Shown: positions 37,548-46,701 of the stretch, piece by piece
Numbering within the stretch: position 1 is the first letter of the stretch
Layout: each line of letters starts with the position of its first letter
DNA from: Bacteroidota bacterium
GTDB taxonomy: Bacteria; Bacteroidota; Ignavibacteria; Ignavibacteriales; Ignavibacteriaceae
NCBI GenBank assembly: GCA_022562275.1
Contig: JADFPP010000010.1
Location: 1-61,241, forward strand
Direction of reading: 5' to 3'
DNA length: 61,241 nucleotides
Program-made: the position numbers and the translations under genes
Notes under the pieces: generated by a model
Told to the model about the DNA's origin: nothing
The model's database searches: none
The model's input: only the letters and a program-made list of their open reading frames with translations

Positions 37548-39458
37548 ATGTTGTTGAAGACTTCGTTATTTTTCATTTGCCTTATTTTGTTTTATGTGCC
37601 ACTATGTTTTGCACAGAGTAAAGTTGATACATTGGAACATCTTGCACGAGAACAAACGGGTAATAAATTTTTTTCAAATTTTAATAAAGTCCTTAACACA
37701 TTTTATTTAAATACCGGATTCAATTTATTTGGTCAATATTCAGGATTAACAATAAATTTGAATGAAAATTTCAGATCATCTTTTTTTCGTTCGGCAACGC
37801 AAAGTACACGGGATGAACAATATTTCGGACTTACCGGAAAGTACAAAATAACTAAAGCGTTTGATCTTGGTCTTTCTGCCAGCAGTACTATTCTGTCGGA
37901 TAATAGAAATATTCAGCTAAATCAAGCAACAACAAATTATTTATCTCTGTTTAGTAACATTCATTTTTCCAAAGATATTTCGTTTTCACCTTTTGGCGGA
38001 TATACTTCGAACCAACAATTGGGTGAAACAGACACAGGGCCTATTTATGGCATTGAAGGATTAATGACTAATCTTACGTTCCCTGATTTTAATATTAGTT
38101 CAAATTTTAAATTCAAGAATGAGGATATTTTTCCAAGAAGAAATTTAATACGATATTTTGATTTGTCTTTAGTAAACCCATTTAATAACCAGGTAACAAA
38201 TTTTATTGCAGGAAGCTATTCCAGTACAAGAAAAGATTTTTATTTTCCAGCTGATTCAATCACATCATCTGCATTTGATGTAATAAATAACATAGAAAGC
38301 AGAACAGAAAATATTTTCTATGCCGAAGACAGATTGCGATATAATAATTTTATTAAGAATATTGATCTGGAAATATTAGGTAGTGTTAAATGGCGCACAA
38401 TTGATCGTGATAAAAGATATCAGACAGTAGATGTAAAATCAGGAGCTATATTCAACAAAAAAATTGAAGAATTGATATTGACTTTTGAATCATCATTTAT
38501 TTACAATTCTTCCTTCTTCGATGGAACTTTAAAAATTAACCTGGCAGAAAGAGACGAGAAACATATAACGAAGCCCTTCAATGGTGCTGATGAAATATTT
38601 TTTAATGATCGGTCTGAAATCGAAAGGAAAAAAAATAACAACTCTGTAAGAGCAACAATTTCGTTTTCTGGTAATTTTAAATTCTCAAGATCTGATAGAA
38701 TCATACTAAGTCTCTATCATAATAAACTTCGTTATGATACACCCAGCCAGAATAACGACGACGACAGAGATGAACTCCTCACAATTATCCGGCTCAGCTA
38801 TTTAAAAGATCTCTCACCTTTTTTTCAAATATTTATAAATTCCGAAGCAACAATTAGTCAAGTGGTTTACCTATTTGCAAGCCGCAGCTCAAACAATAAT
38901 GTTAATGATGTGCTGCGTCTATCTGCCGGCGGATATTACAGGGGAGCAAATGTATCTTCATTAAATACCTTTGAAGTGTCGGCAAATTATACCATTTTTG
39001 ATTTTGAAGATCGGATTTCAAACTTAAGAAGTTTTTCATTCAGGCAGTTTACCGCAACCGATTCAAGCAGTATTACCCTGAGTAAAAAATTGGCGTTTGT
39101 AATAACAGGGTATATTAAACTTTCGGAGAATGCAGATTTAAATTGGGGAGAATTTTCTGAAAGACCAGTAAGATTTTTAAGGGAAATATTTGCAGATTTA
39201 AAGATTGTGCATAAATATAATAAATTATTCCTTGGTGCCGGAGTAAGATATTTTTCACTGAACACTTTTAGTTACGATGGGCTTACAAGAGTACCTGATA
39301 CAAAATTTTCTAGCGTTGGCCCTTTAATAGAAATATTATATAATGTGTACAATTCTTTATATCTAAAAATTGACGGTTGGTATGAATTCATCTCGATCAG
39401 TGATACTCCTGATAGAGAAAGAGCAAATTTTACTATGGCAATGAATTGGAATTTTTAA
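37548..39458 (+). CDS. Predicted outer-membrane beta-barrel protein, function unknown
   Basis: A 636-residue protein with a signal peptide (SLFFICLILFYVPLCFAQ). The mature part alternates hydrophobic and polar residues with many aromatic strand ends (FNLFGQYSGLTINLNENF, FDLGLSASSTILSDN, NISSNFKFK), and ends in a strand closing with Phe (ANFTMAMNWNF), as expected for an outer-membrane barrel. No TonB plug or enzymatic motif is visible. AAAAGG precedes the ATG. It may share a transcript with the small kinase gene 54 bases downstream. Function not assigned. Confidence 0.65.
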   Translation: MLLKTSLFFICLILFYVPLCFAQSKVDTLEHLAREQTGNKFFSNFNKVLNTFYLNTGFNLFGQYSGLTINLNENFRSSFFRSATQSTRDEQYFGLTGKYKITKAFDLGLSASSTILSDNRNIQLNQATTNYLSLFSNIHFSKDISFSPFGGYTSNQQLGETDTGPIYGIEGLMTNLTFPDFNISSNFKFKNEDIFPRRNLIRYFDLSLVNPFNNQVTNFIAGSYSSTRKDFYFPADSITSSAFDVINNIESRTENIFYAEDRLRYNNFIKNIDLEILGSVKWRTIDRDKRYQTVDVKSGAIFNKKIEELILTFESSFIYNSSFFDGTLKINLAERDEKHITKPFNGADEIFFNDRSEIERKKNNNSVRATISFSGNFKFSRSDRIILSLYHNKLRYDTPSQNNDDDRDELLTIIRLSYLKDLSPFFQIFINSEATISQVVYLFASRSSNNNVNDVLRLSAGGYYRGANVSSLNTFEVSANYTIFDFEDRISNLRSFSFRQFTATDSSSITLSKKLAFVITGYIKLSENADLNWGEFSERPVRFLREIFADLKIVHKYNKLFLGAGVRYFSLNTFSYDGLTRVPDTKFSSVGPLIEILYNVYNSLYLKIDGWYEFISISDTPDRERANFTMAMNWNF

Positions 39459-39512
39459 AATTGAAAATTTCCAAAATTTTATTATTTTAATCTACACCAT
39501 TTTAGGTAATAA

Positions 39513-39923
39513 TTGGCAGAAGAAAATTACAATGTAGAAATAGAAAGCGACCCTAACAATCTAATTACTGTTGAGGAGTTTGTAAACTATTTCTGTAAAG
39601 ATATTAACTTAACTGATGACCAGCTTGCGAACGTTCTTCTGGCCGTTACAGAAGCTACAACCAATGCTATAATTCACGCAAACAAATGTGATCAAAGTAA
39701 GATGGTAACAATTGATGTAAAGGTAAATGAAACAAAATTGGTTGTAAAGATTAAAGACGAGGGGGAAGGTTTTGATCCCGCCGACATCCCGGATCCAACC
39801 GAGCCTGAAAATCTTTTAAATGAATCCGGACGCGGGGTATATTTGATGCGTGTTTATATGGATAACGTGGAATATAATCGAACACCATCGGGGATGGAAA
39901 TCATTCTTACATTAAATCTCTAG
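39513..39923 (+). CDS. RsbW-like serine kinase/anti-sigma-type ATP-binding protein
   Basis: A 136-residue GHKL-fold protein of the HATPase_c_2 group. N-box VTEATTNAIIHAN (about 49-61), G1 box IKDEGEGFDPADIPD, and G2 box ESGRGVYLMRVYMDNVEY are complete. RsbW/SpoIIAB relatives bind a sigma factor or phosphorylate an antagonist protein; many in this phylum serve phosphatase-driven partner-switching. No cognate antagonist or sigma gene is adjacent. The start is TTG 39513, with TTTAGG seven bases upstream and no ATG nearby. Confidence 0.85.
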   Translation: MAEENYNVEIESDPNNLITVEEFVNYFCKDINLTDDQLANVLLAVTEATTNAIIHANKCDQSKMVTIDVKVNETKLVVKIKDEGEGFDPADIPDPTEPENLLNESGRGVYLMRVYMDNVEYNRTPSGMEIILTLNL

Positions 39924-40028
39924 TCAATTCTTTCTGAATCACATATTCTTAGCACTTAGTTTATTTGTCTTACAAATTTTCTTTATTTTAATAATCGTTA
40001 TTCTTAATATTTTTTAGCGGGAGTTAAA

Positions 40029-40994
40029 ATGAATAAAAAAAAAATAGCATTAATCGGAGGGGGACAAATTGGCGGTGTATTGACACAATTAATTGCACAA
40101 AGGCAGCTTGGCGATGTTGTCTTGTTTGATATTGTTGAAGACCTGCCTCAGGGGAAAACCCTTGATATTGGAGAAGCATCCCGGATAGATGGGTTTGATA
40201 CAAAAGTTTCCGGAACCAATGATTATAAAGATATTGCTGATTCCGACCTTATTTTAATTACCGCAGGTATACCGCGAAAACCCGGTATGAGCCGTGACGA
40301 TCTTCTTACAACAAATTCGAAGATCATGAAATCTGTGGCAGAGGGAGTAAAAGCTAATGCACCTGATGCAATAGTTATAATCATCTCAAATCCACTAGAT
40401 GCAATGGTTACACTTTTTAAGAAAGTCTCCGGATTCCCGCACTACAGAGTTTTGGGACAAGCAGGGGTTTTAGATTCTTCAAGGTTTTCTAGCTTTATTG
40501 CCTGGGAACTTGGAGTATCGGTAAAAGATATCAACACTATGGTATTAGGCGGACATGGAGACACCATGGTCCCGATAGTCCGTTACGCCAATATAAATGG
40601 ACTTCCTGTGATGGAGCTGCTTGAAAGAAAATACGGCGATGCAGTTAAAGCAAAAGAAGTAATGGATGCAATGCTTCAAAGAACAAAAAAAGCGGGTGGT
40701 GAAGTTGTTGGGCTGCTTAAAACAGGTTCAGCATTTTATTCTCCTGCTTCTGCAGCAATTACAATGGCTGAAGCAATCATTTATGATGAAAAGAGATTAT
40801 TACCTGTTTGTGCATTCTTGCAGGGTGAATTTGGAGTGGATGGATATTATGTTGGCGTTCCAGTAATTCTTGGTGGCACCGGAGTAGAAAAAGTTATTGA
40901 ATTTGAACTGAATGAAGATGAGCAGAGTGCTTTTAATAATTCAATTAATGCAGTTAAAACTTTGGTTGGAGATATGGAACGATTGGGATTCTAG
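40029..40994 (+). CDS. mdh: Malate dehydrogenase
   Basis: A 321-residue NAD-dependent enzyme of the LDH-like MDH group: malate to oxaloacetate. The Rossmann motif [15 protein letters not shown] starts near residue 7. The loop [15 protein letters not shown] carries the Arg characteristic of malate rather than lactate specificity, and the catalytic His is in [20 protein letters not shown] and [11 protein letters not shown] are also typical of the Chlorobi/Bacteroidota type. GCGGGAG lies 5-7 bases before the ATG. Convergent with rpmA, with a terminator between. Confidence 0.97.
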   Translation: MNKKKIALIGGGQIGGVLTQLIAQRQLGDVVLFDIVEDLPQGKTLDIGEASRIDGFDTKVSGTNDYKDIADSDLILITAGIPRKPGMSRDDLLTTNSKIMKSVAEGVKANAPDAIVIIISNPLDAMVTLFKKVSGFPHYRVLGQAGVLDSSRFSSFIAWELGVSVKDINTMVLGGHGDTMVPIVRYANINGLPVMELLERKYGDAVKAKEVMDAMLQRTKKAGGEVVGLLKTGSAFYSPASAAITMAEAIIYDEKRLLPVCAFLQGEFGVDGYYVGVPVILGGTGVEKVIEFELNEDEQSAFNNSINAVKTLVGDMERLGF

Positions 40995-41042
40995 GGCTTC
41001 TCTTTTTATCTCTCCTCAGAATAGAGAAATAAATATTAAAAC

Positions 41043-41072
41043 AAAAAACCCTCCTTAAGCAGTGGGTTTTTT
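41043..41072. terminator. Bidirectional terminator between mdh and rpmA
   Basis: AAAAAACCC, a 12-base loop, then GGGTTTTTT: a stem flanked by A-runs and T-runs that can end transcription from both sides. It sits 48 bases after mdh and 23 bases from the rpmA stop. Confidence 0.75.
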
Positions 41073-41095
41073 ATTATAAGATATTTAGAAAATGT

Positions 41096-41350
41096 TTATG
41101 CAGGATAAACATTAACAAATTTTCTACCCCCTCTTTTTGTCACAAACTTTACAAATCCATCTGCAACAGCAAACAAAGTATCATCGCCGCCCTTTTGTAC
41201 ATTTACTCCGGGGTGAAATTTTGTACCCCTTTGCCTAACTAAAATATTTCCTGCAATTACACTTTCACCACCAAATCTTTTAACACCCAGATATTGTGGA
41301 TTGCTATCGCGACCATTTCTAGTTGATCCCTGTCCTTTTTTATGAGCCAT
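41096..41350 (-). CDS. rpmA: 50S ribosomal protein L27
   Basis: An 84-residue ribosomal protein of the large subunit, near the peptidyl-transferase centre. It begins [18 protein letters not shown] and has [20 protein letters not shown] and [13 protein letters not shown], all standard. No Firmicutes-type cleaved N-terminal extension. It follows rplU by 13 bases, the common bacterial pair. Confidence 0.98.
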   Translation of the reverse strand: MAHKKGQGSTRNGRDSNPQYLGVKRFGGESVIAGNILVRQRGTKFHPGVNVQKGGDDTLFAVADGFVKFVTKRGGRKFVNVYPA

Positions 41351-41363
41351 TCTTTACTCTCCT

Positions 41364-41672
41364 TCAACCAATCTTTGTAACTTCAATTTTTGTTAACTGC
41401 TGCCTGTGCCCTTTAAATATCCTGTAACCTTTTCTTCGTTTTTTCTTAAACACAATTACTTTGTCGTCTTTTAAGTGTTCCAAAACTTTTGCAGTTACCT
41501 TAGCTCCTTTAACTAAAGGGTTACCTACCTTTATATTCTTGTCATCACTAAGGATTAATACTTCCTTAAAAATAATATTTTTATCAGTATCTTTTGATAA
41601 TCTTGGAACATAATACGTATTATTTTCAAATACCTTAAATTGTTGTCCGGCTATATTTACAACAGCAAACAT
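41364..41672 (-). CDS. rplU: 50S ribosomal protein L21
   Basis: A 102-residue large-subunit protein. MFAVVNIAGQQFKV at the N-terminus and VFKKKRRKGYRIFKGHRQQ near the C-terminus are diagnostic. AGAGG stands about six bases before the ATG. It heads the rplU-rpmA operon; a likely promoter lies at 41701-41731. Confidence 0.98.
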   Translation of the reverse strand: MFAVVNIAGQQFKVFENNTYYVPRLSKDTDKNIIFKEVLILSDDKNIKVGNPLVKGAKVTAKVLEHLKDDKVIVFKKKRRKGYRIFKGHRQQLTKIEVTKIG

Positions 41673-41700
41673 CTACACCTCTTTTTTTAAATTTAGCATA

Positions 41701-41731
41701 CAAATGTAATGAAATAAGAGAAATATATCAA
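41701..41731 (-). promoter_or_regulatory. Bacteroidota-type promoter for rplU-rpmA
   Basis: On the minus strand, TTG (41731-41729) is followed after 20 bases by TACATTTG (41708-41701). This fits the -33 TTG / -7 TAnnTTTG pattern of Bacteroidota sigma factors, about 29 bases before the rplU start codon. Best promoter match in the window, though the rules are borrowed from Bacteroidota. Confidence 0.55.
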
Positions 41732-41779
41732 TTTATGATTTTAATTTTCTGATATGAATTTTTCGATAATTATGCGCAA

Positions 41780-42808
41780 TCATTTATTTAATTCAAAACT
41801 AAACTCACTTCCTTTATTTAGCACACTCTTCACTTCAATTGTGGAATTATGTGCTTCTAAAATGTGTTTAACAATTGCCAACCCCAGGCCTGTTCCCCCT
41901 ACTGAGCGTGAACGTGTTTTATCAACCCTGTAAAATCTTTCAAAAATTCTGCCTACAGATTTTTCAGGTATTCCAATCCCCGTATCCTTAACAATAAATT
42001 TTACAGATTTTTTATCCTCTTCCACAAATACTTCTACGCTTCCCTTTTTGGTATATTTGATTGCGTTTTGGATAATATTAACAAACACCTGTTTTAACTT
42101 TTCTTTATCACCTAATATTTCAAGGTCATCACGGGCTGGATGGTAAATTATTTCTAAATCATTTTCTTCTACAAGTGGAACTATTTCTTCCACTATTCCG
42201 CCTAAATACTTATTAACATTAAAGTATCTATAACTCATTCTCAATTCACCAGATTCTATCATCGAAAGATCGATAAGATCGTTCAAAAGATTACTGAGAG
42301 CAATAGTATGCTGATTTGCTTTCCGAAGAAATTTTTTGTTCACATTTGTATCATCTATGGCGCCTTCTAAAAGTGTTTCGATATAGCCCTGAATAGTAAA
42401 AATTGGTGTTCTTAATTCATGTGAAACATTCGCAATAAATTGTGAACGCATTTTCTGAAGTTTATTAAGATATTCAATATCGTTTTTACTCTTCTGATAC
42501 ATTTGCTTTATTTCTTTTTCCAGGGAATCCAGGTTTTTTGTCAATACTATTTCATCAGTTGAGGAATATTTGTTTGTTGTTATATTGTTAATAATTACTT
42601 TTATCTGACCAAGTTCTTTATTTCTTCCTTTGCCCATTTGAAATAATATTATCAAGCCGGATATGGCAAGTAAAATATAAGCGAAGAGAAGATTTAGATT
42701 ACGCTCTGATAAAAAATAGAAAGTGATAATAACTATTAGTAAAAAAAGAATATATTCTCTTAGATAGATTAAGGAAGATCTAAGGTTGGATTTAATTTCA
42801 TTCAACAC
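41780..42808 (-). CDS. Sensor histidine kinase, PhoR-like
   Basis: A 342-residue membrane kinase. Two close hydrophobic helices (about 18-33 and 40-57) with almost no periplasmic loop; a linker follows, then HisKA with the phospho-acceptor H130 in SQFIANVSHELRTP. ATPase boxes are FVNIIQNAIKYTKKG (N), VKDTGIGIPEKS (G1), FERFYRVDKTRS (F) and GGTGLGLAIVKHI (G2). The short sensor part suggests it senses through the membrane or a partner such as PstS/PhoU in Pho systems. Its start overlaps the response regulator by 11 bases. PhoR is the nearest well-known type, but the stimulus is not shown. Confidence 0.93.
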   Translation of the reverse strand: MLNEIKSNLRSSLIYLREYILFLLIVIITFYFLSERNLNLLFAYILLAISGLIILFQMGKGRNKELGQIKVIINNITTNKYSSTDEIVLTKNLDSLEKEIKQMYQKSKNDIEYLNKLQKMRSQFIANVSHELRTPIFTIQGYIETLLEGAIDDTNVNKKFLRKANQHTIALSNLLNDLIDLSMIESGELRMSYRYFNVNKYLGGIVEEIVPLVEENDLEIIYHPARDDLEILGDKEKLKQVFVNIIQNAIKYTKKGSVEVFVEEDKKSVKFIVKDTGIGIPEKSVGRIFERFYRVDKTRSRSVGGTGLGLAIVKHILEAHNSTIEVKSVLNKGSEFSFELNK

Positions 42809-43487
42809 TTTTAAATTTATATCCCACTCCTTTAATTGTTTCTATTAAATAAAAGTGTTTACCTAATCTTTCGCGTATTTTTCTTATATGAACATCAACA
42901 GTCCGGTCAACTACAAAAACGCCTTCGCCCCAAACTTCTTTTAGCAACACATCCCTGCTGAATACCTTACCCGGATTACCGGCAAGAGAATATAATAGAA
43001 TGAATTCTTTTCGTGGAAAAAATGTTTCAGCACCATCAATATTTACCAAATACTTTTCTTTATCTATCAGCAACGGTCCAATCTTTAACTGCATTAACTC
43101 ACCGGAACCATATCTGTTAATCCTAGTTTTTCGCAGATTGGAATTAACACGGGCAATTAATTTTTTGGGTGAGATTGGTTTTTGAATATAATCGCTCGCT
43201 CCAAGTTCCAGACCTTTTATTTCATCGGTCTCTTCCGATTTAGCAGTTAAAAATATTATCGGCACATCTTTAAAATCTTCTTTTTCTCTTATTTTTTTAT
43301 AAACTTCATATCCATCGAGGTGAGGCATCATAATATCTAAAATAATTAAATCGGGGTTTTCAGATAATTTGTCAAGAGCCTCTAATCCATTATTACCAAC
43401 TATAACCTCTAATCCATTTGCTTCCAGATTGTATTTGAGGAATTCTAAAATGTCCGGTTCATCATCAACCAATAGTATCTTACTCAT
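42798..43487 (-). CDS. Response regulator, OmpR/PhoB family
   Basis: A 229-residue two-domain regulator. The receiver has the acidic pair VDDE near residue 9, phospho-acceptor D51 in LIILDIMMPHLDGYE, and the conserved Lys in PIIFLTAKSEE. The C-terminal winged helix has FSRDVLLKEVWGEGVFVVDRTVDVHI, typical of OmpR/PhoB DNA-binding domains. It is encoded directly before the histidine kinase (overlap) and 3 bases after the oxidoreductase gene. PhoB-like by architecture; target genes unknown. Confidence 0.94.
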   Translation of the reverse strand: MSKILLVDDEPDILEFLKYNLEANGLEVIVGNNGLEALDKLSENPDLIILDIMMPHLDGYEVYKKIREKEDFKDVPIIFLTAKSEETDEIKGLELGASDYIQKPISPKKLIARVNSNLRKTRINRYGSGELMQLKIGPLLIDKEKYLVNIDGAETFFPRKEFILLYSLAGNPGKVFSRDVLLKEVWGEGVFVVDRTVDVHIRKIRERLGKHFYLIETIKGVGYKFKSVE

Positions 43488-43490
43488 CTT

Positions 43491-44495
43491 CTAAGAAATC
43501 TTTACTTCATGATTACTATCTGCTGATTTATACATTGCTTCAATCACTCTTAATCTTTCTACGGCTTGTTCTCCGGATGAAAAGATAGGATTCAACCCCC
43601 TAACGGCTCCAATAAAACTTTTAAGTTCATTCAGGTACGATTTTTTAAATAGGTGAGAAGGACTCTCTGACAAGGTTGGTTTCAGATCAATAATTTGATT
43701 CTCAACTTTTTTATATAAATGTAAAGGTGTTGAAGTAATGCTTCCGTTCGAACCATATACTGATAATTGAAACAAATCTTTTTCCACCGGTAATGCCCAG
43801 CTTGTTTCAATATTAATAAGTTTTGAATTACCGCACCGAATAAAACTTATTGATGTGTCTTCTAATGTTTTTCTACTCTGGTAGAAATTATGAGTTTGTA
43901 CAGTTTTTACATTTGGATAATCCATTAACCATAATGATAAATCTAGTAGAGAAATTCCCAGATCGAGGATTACACCGCCGCCAGCATCCTCCCTTTTCAT
44001 AAACCATTTTTCTTCACTACTCTGTCTTCTAATCCAAACAGCTCTTGTATAAAACGGATCCCCGATTTCCTTTGATTGAATTAGAGATTTTAGCAATAAT
44101 GTATCAGGGCGGAATCTTAAATTCATCCCAACCATCAACTTTTTATTATTTTTCTTTGCTGCTTTAACAATTGCTGTTGCTTCTTTAAATGTTCGTGCAA
44201 TAGGTTTCTCAACTAATAGCTCTTTCTTCGCATTTAAACAATCGATTGCAATTTCTTTGTGTAAAGCGGTAGGAGTTGCCACAATAACTGCATCAACGTC
44301 ACTTTTCGCCAGAAGCTCGCGGTAATCTTTGTAACGTTCAGGGATATTAAACTTTTCAGCAATAGCATTAAGTCTGTTTGTTTTAATTTCTGCAACTGAT
44401 TGAATTATAACAGATTTAATTTTTAATAAATTTGGTAAATGAACAAGTTGAGCGACACCTCCCAATCCAATTATCGCAACTTTAACTTTATTCAT
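43491..44495 (-). CDS. Gfo/Idh/MocA family oxidoreductase
   Basis: A 334-residue NAD(P)-dependent dehydrogenase. VAIIGLGGVAQLVHLPNLL is the Rossmann motif; VIVATPTALHKEIAIDCL and LVEKPIARTFKEA (with the conserved EKP Lys) follow, then GMNLRFRPD. The C-terminal alpha/beta domain includes GGGVILDLGISLLDL. Such enzymes act on sugars or sugar nucleotides; the substrate is not readable. It overlaps dxs by 4 bases (ATGA) and precedes the response regulator by 3 bases, so it belongs to the dxs-oxidoreductase-two-component transcript. Confidence 0.9.
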   Translation of the reverse strand: MNKVKVAIIGLGGVAQLVHLPNLLKIKSVIIQSVAEIKTNRLNAIAEKFNIPERYKDYRELLAKSDVDAVIVATPTALHKEIAIDCLNAKKELLVEKPIARTFKEATAIVKAAKKNNKKLMVGMNLRFRPDTLLLKSLIQSKEIGDPFYTRAVWIRRQSSEEKWFMKREDAGGGVILDLGISLLDLSLWLMDYPNVKTVQTHNFYQSRKTLEDTSISFIRCGNSKLINIETSWALPVEKDLFQLSVYGSNGSITSTPLHLYKKVENQIIDLKPTLSESPSHLFKKSYLNELKSFIGAVRGLNPIFSSGEQAVERLRVIEAMYKSADSNHEVKIS

Positions 44496-46414
44496 AAAAC
44501 AGCAACTCCCTGTTTAACATTTTTACTGCCGCAAAAAACCTTAACTCTTTTCAATATACCTTCAGGATCCATTTCTAAAAGCTGATGCAATTCTTGCTGA
44601 GTTCCATGATCAACAAATTTATCAGGGATCCCTATTCTTAAGAAATCGTTTTTATAATTTTTATCAACAAAATATTCTGATACAGCACTTCCAAATCCAC
44701 CGGGGAGATTGTTTTCTTCAAGCGTAACAACTTTTGTAAACCTGGCAGCAATTTCATCCAATATGTTTGTATCGAGAGGTTTAGCAAATCGCATGTTAAA
44801 TACTGCTGCATTAACATTTTCGTTCCTAAGTAACTCTTCTGCTTTTAGTGAATAATTTACCATAGTTCCTAAGGCTAATAGAGCTACATCTTCGCCTTCA
44901 ACTAATAATTCACTTTTACCAATTTCAATTTTCTCAAATCCATCTTTTAGGGGCAACCCTAATGCAGAGCCCCTTGGATAGCGGATTGTAACAGGTCCAT
45001 TGCAATGTTCAATTGCGGTATAAAGCATATCGCGCAATTCGGATTCATCTTTTGGAGCCATAATTATCATGCCTGGTATCAACCTTAAATAACCGAGATC
45101 TAAAACACCGTGATGAGTTGGACCATCAGCACCAACTAATCCTGCTCTATCCAAAACAAAAACAACATGTAATTTCTGAAGACTTACATCGTGTATAATT
45201 TGATCGAATCCTCTTTGCAGGAATGTTGAATAAATAGCAACGACAGGAATAATCCCCTGTGTTGCTAATCCCGCAGAAAAAGTGACTGCATGTGCCTCCG
45301 CAATACCAACATCAAAATACCTAACAGGGTGTTTCTCTTTAATAATATTCAAACCTGTGCCATCGGGCATTGCGGCTGTAATTCCAACAACGTTTTTGTT
45401 TTTGTTCATGATTTCCGCAAGTGCTTCACCAAATATTTTTGTGTATGAAGGATTTGTGCTGGATTTTTTTATAGCTTTACCGGTCAGTTTATCAAAGGGA
45501 GAAGATGCATGAAGTTTTTGGGAGTGACCCTCAGCCGGCTCATATCCCTTACCTTTTTGAGTAATGGTATGAACTAAAATGGGGCCTTTCAAATCTTTAA
45601 CCTGATTAAATATTTTTATAAGCTGGTGTAAGTTATGCCCGTTAATAGGTCCGAAATATCTAAATCCTAAAGCTTCAAACAACATACCCGGAGTAATAAA
45701 AGACTTTATTCCGGTTTCAAGCCTTGCCGCAATTTTTCTAAGCCGGTCTCCAAAATTGTCAAGCTTTCCTGTTAGATCCCATATATGTCCTTTTAATTTA
45801 TTATAATCCGGGTGCGCTATCATCTCAGTAAAATAGTTTGATAATTGCCAAACATTCGGAGCAATAGACATCTGGTTATCATTTAAGACAACAATAAGAT
45901 CGGATTTGTTTAAACCAGAGTTATTCATTGCTTCATAAGCAATTCCACCGGTCATTGCTCCATCGCCGGTGATGGATATCACTTTCCTGTTCTCTTTTTT
46001 CATATCCCTTGCCAGCGCCATACCCAATGCTGCAGAAATTGATGTGGATGCATGACCCGCACCAAATGTATCGTATTCACTCTCATTTCTTTTCAGGAAC
46101 CCGCTTATGCCGCCTAATTTTCTTATTCTCTTTAACGCTTCCCTTCTTCCGGTAATTATTTTATGCGGATAGGCTTGGTGGCCGGTATCCCAAACTACAA
46201 GATCATACGGTGTGTTAAAAACTTTATGTACTGCTACTGTTAGTTCTACAGCACCCAATCCGCCGCCAAAATGCCCTCCAATTTCAGATATAGTATCAAT
46301 CATATATTCACGTATGTCGGAGCACAATATTTTAAGATCAGCAAGTTCCAGATTTTTTAAATCTGCAGGTAAATCAACTTTGGATAAAACCGGATATTTC
46401 TTTTCATCTATCAT
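44492..46414 (-). CDS. dxs: 1-deoxy-D-xylulose-5-phosphate synthase
   Basis: A 640-residue thiamine-diphosphate enzyme of the MEP isoprenoid pathway: pyruvate + glyceraldehyde 3-phosphate to DXP + CO2. VVWDTGHQAYPHKIITGRR, the ThDP-binding GDGAMTGGIAYEAMNNSG with NDNQMSI, and FVLDRAGLVGADGPTHHG (transketolase-type second domain) are canonical, and length is normal. GGAGA precedes the ATG. It is 22 bases after xseB, an association seen in many bacteria. Confidence 0.98.
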   Translation of the reverse strand: MIDEKKYPVLSKVDLPADLKNLELADLKILCSDIREYMIDTISEIGGHFGGGLGAVELTVAVHKVFNTPYDLVVWDTGHQAYPHKIITGRREALKRIRKLGGISGFLKRNESEYDTFGAGHASTSISAALGMALARDMKKENRKVISITGDGAMTGGIAYEAMNNSGLNKSDLIVVLNDNQMSIAPNVWQLSNYFTEMIAHPDYNKLKGHIWDLTGKLDNFGDRLRKIAARLETGIKSFITPGMLFEALGFRYFGPINGHNLHQLIKIFNQVKDLKGPILVHTITQKGKGYEPAEGHSQKLHASSPFDKLTGKAIKKSSTNPSYTKIFGEALAEIMNKNKNVVGITAAMPDGTGLNIIKEKHPVRYFDVGIAEAHAVTFSAGLATQGIIPVVAIYSTFLQRGFDQIIHDVSLQKLHVVFVLDRAGLVGADGPTHHGVLDLGYLRLIPGMIIMAPKDESELRDMLYTAIEHCNGPVTIRYPRGSALGLPLKDGFEKIEIGKSELLVEGEDVALLALGTMVNYSLKAEELLRNENVNAAVFNMRFAKPLDTNILDEIAARFTKVVTLEENNLPGGFGSAVSEYFVDKNYKNDFLRIGIPDKFVDHGTQQELHQLLEMDPEGILKRVKVFCGSKNVKQGVAVL

Positions 46415-46436
46415 ATAAAATTTCTCCGTCTAATAT

Positions 46437-46679
46437 TTAATCTTCAACAAATTCATCATCTTCATCTAATGCAATATCTGATAACTCACTTTTTAATTTT
46501 GAAATTTTTAATTCGGCTTTTTTAAGATTAGTTATACAGGTTTTGGATAACTTTATGCCTTCTTCAAAAAGCAATATTGCATCATCAAGACCAATTTCTT
46601 TACTTTCTAATAAATTACTTATTTTTTCCAGTCTTGAAAGGTCTTCCTCAAAATTATTTTTTATTTTTTTCTTACCCAT
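46437..46679 (-). CDS. xseB: Exodeoxyribonuclease VII small subunit
   Basis: An 80-residue, mostly helical and charged protein: NFEEDLSRLEKISNLLESKE, then ISLDDA-like IGLDDAILLFEEGIKLSK and a final acidic tail (ALDEDDEFVED). This matches XseB, which forms the exonuclease VII complex with XseA and degrades single-stranded DNA. It follows xseA by 22 bases. Confidence 0.93.
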   Translation of the reverse strand: MGKKKIKNNFEEDLSRLEKISNLLESKEIGLDDAILLFEEGIKLSKTCITNLKKAELKISKLKSELSDIALDEDDEFVED

Positions 46680-46701
46680 TAAATATAAATATAATTTAAA
46701 A

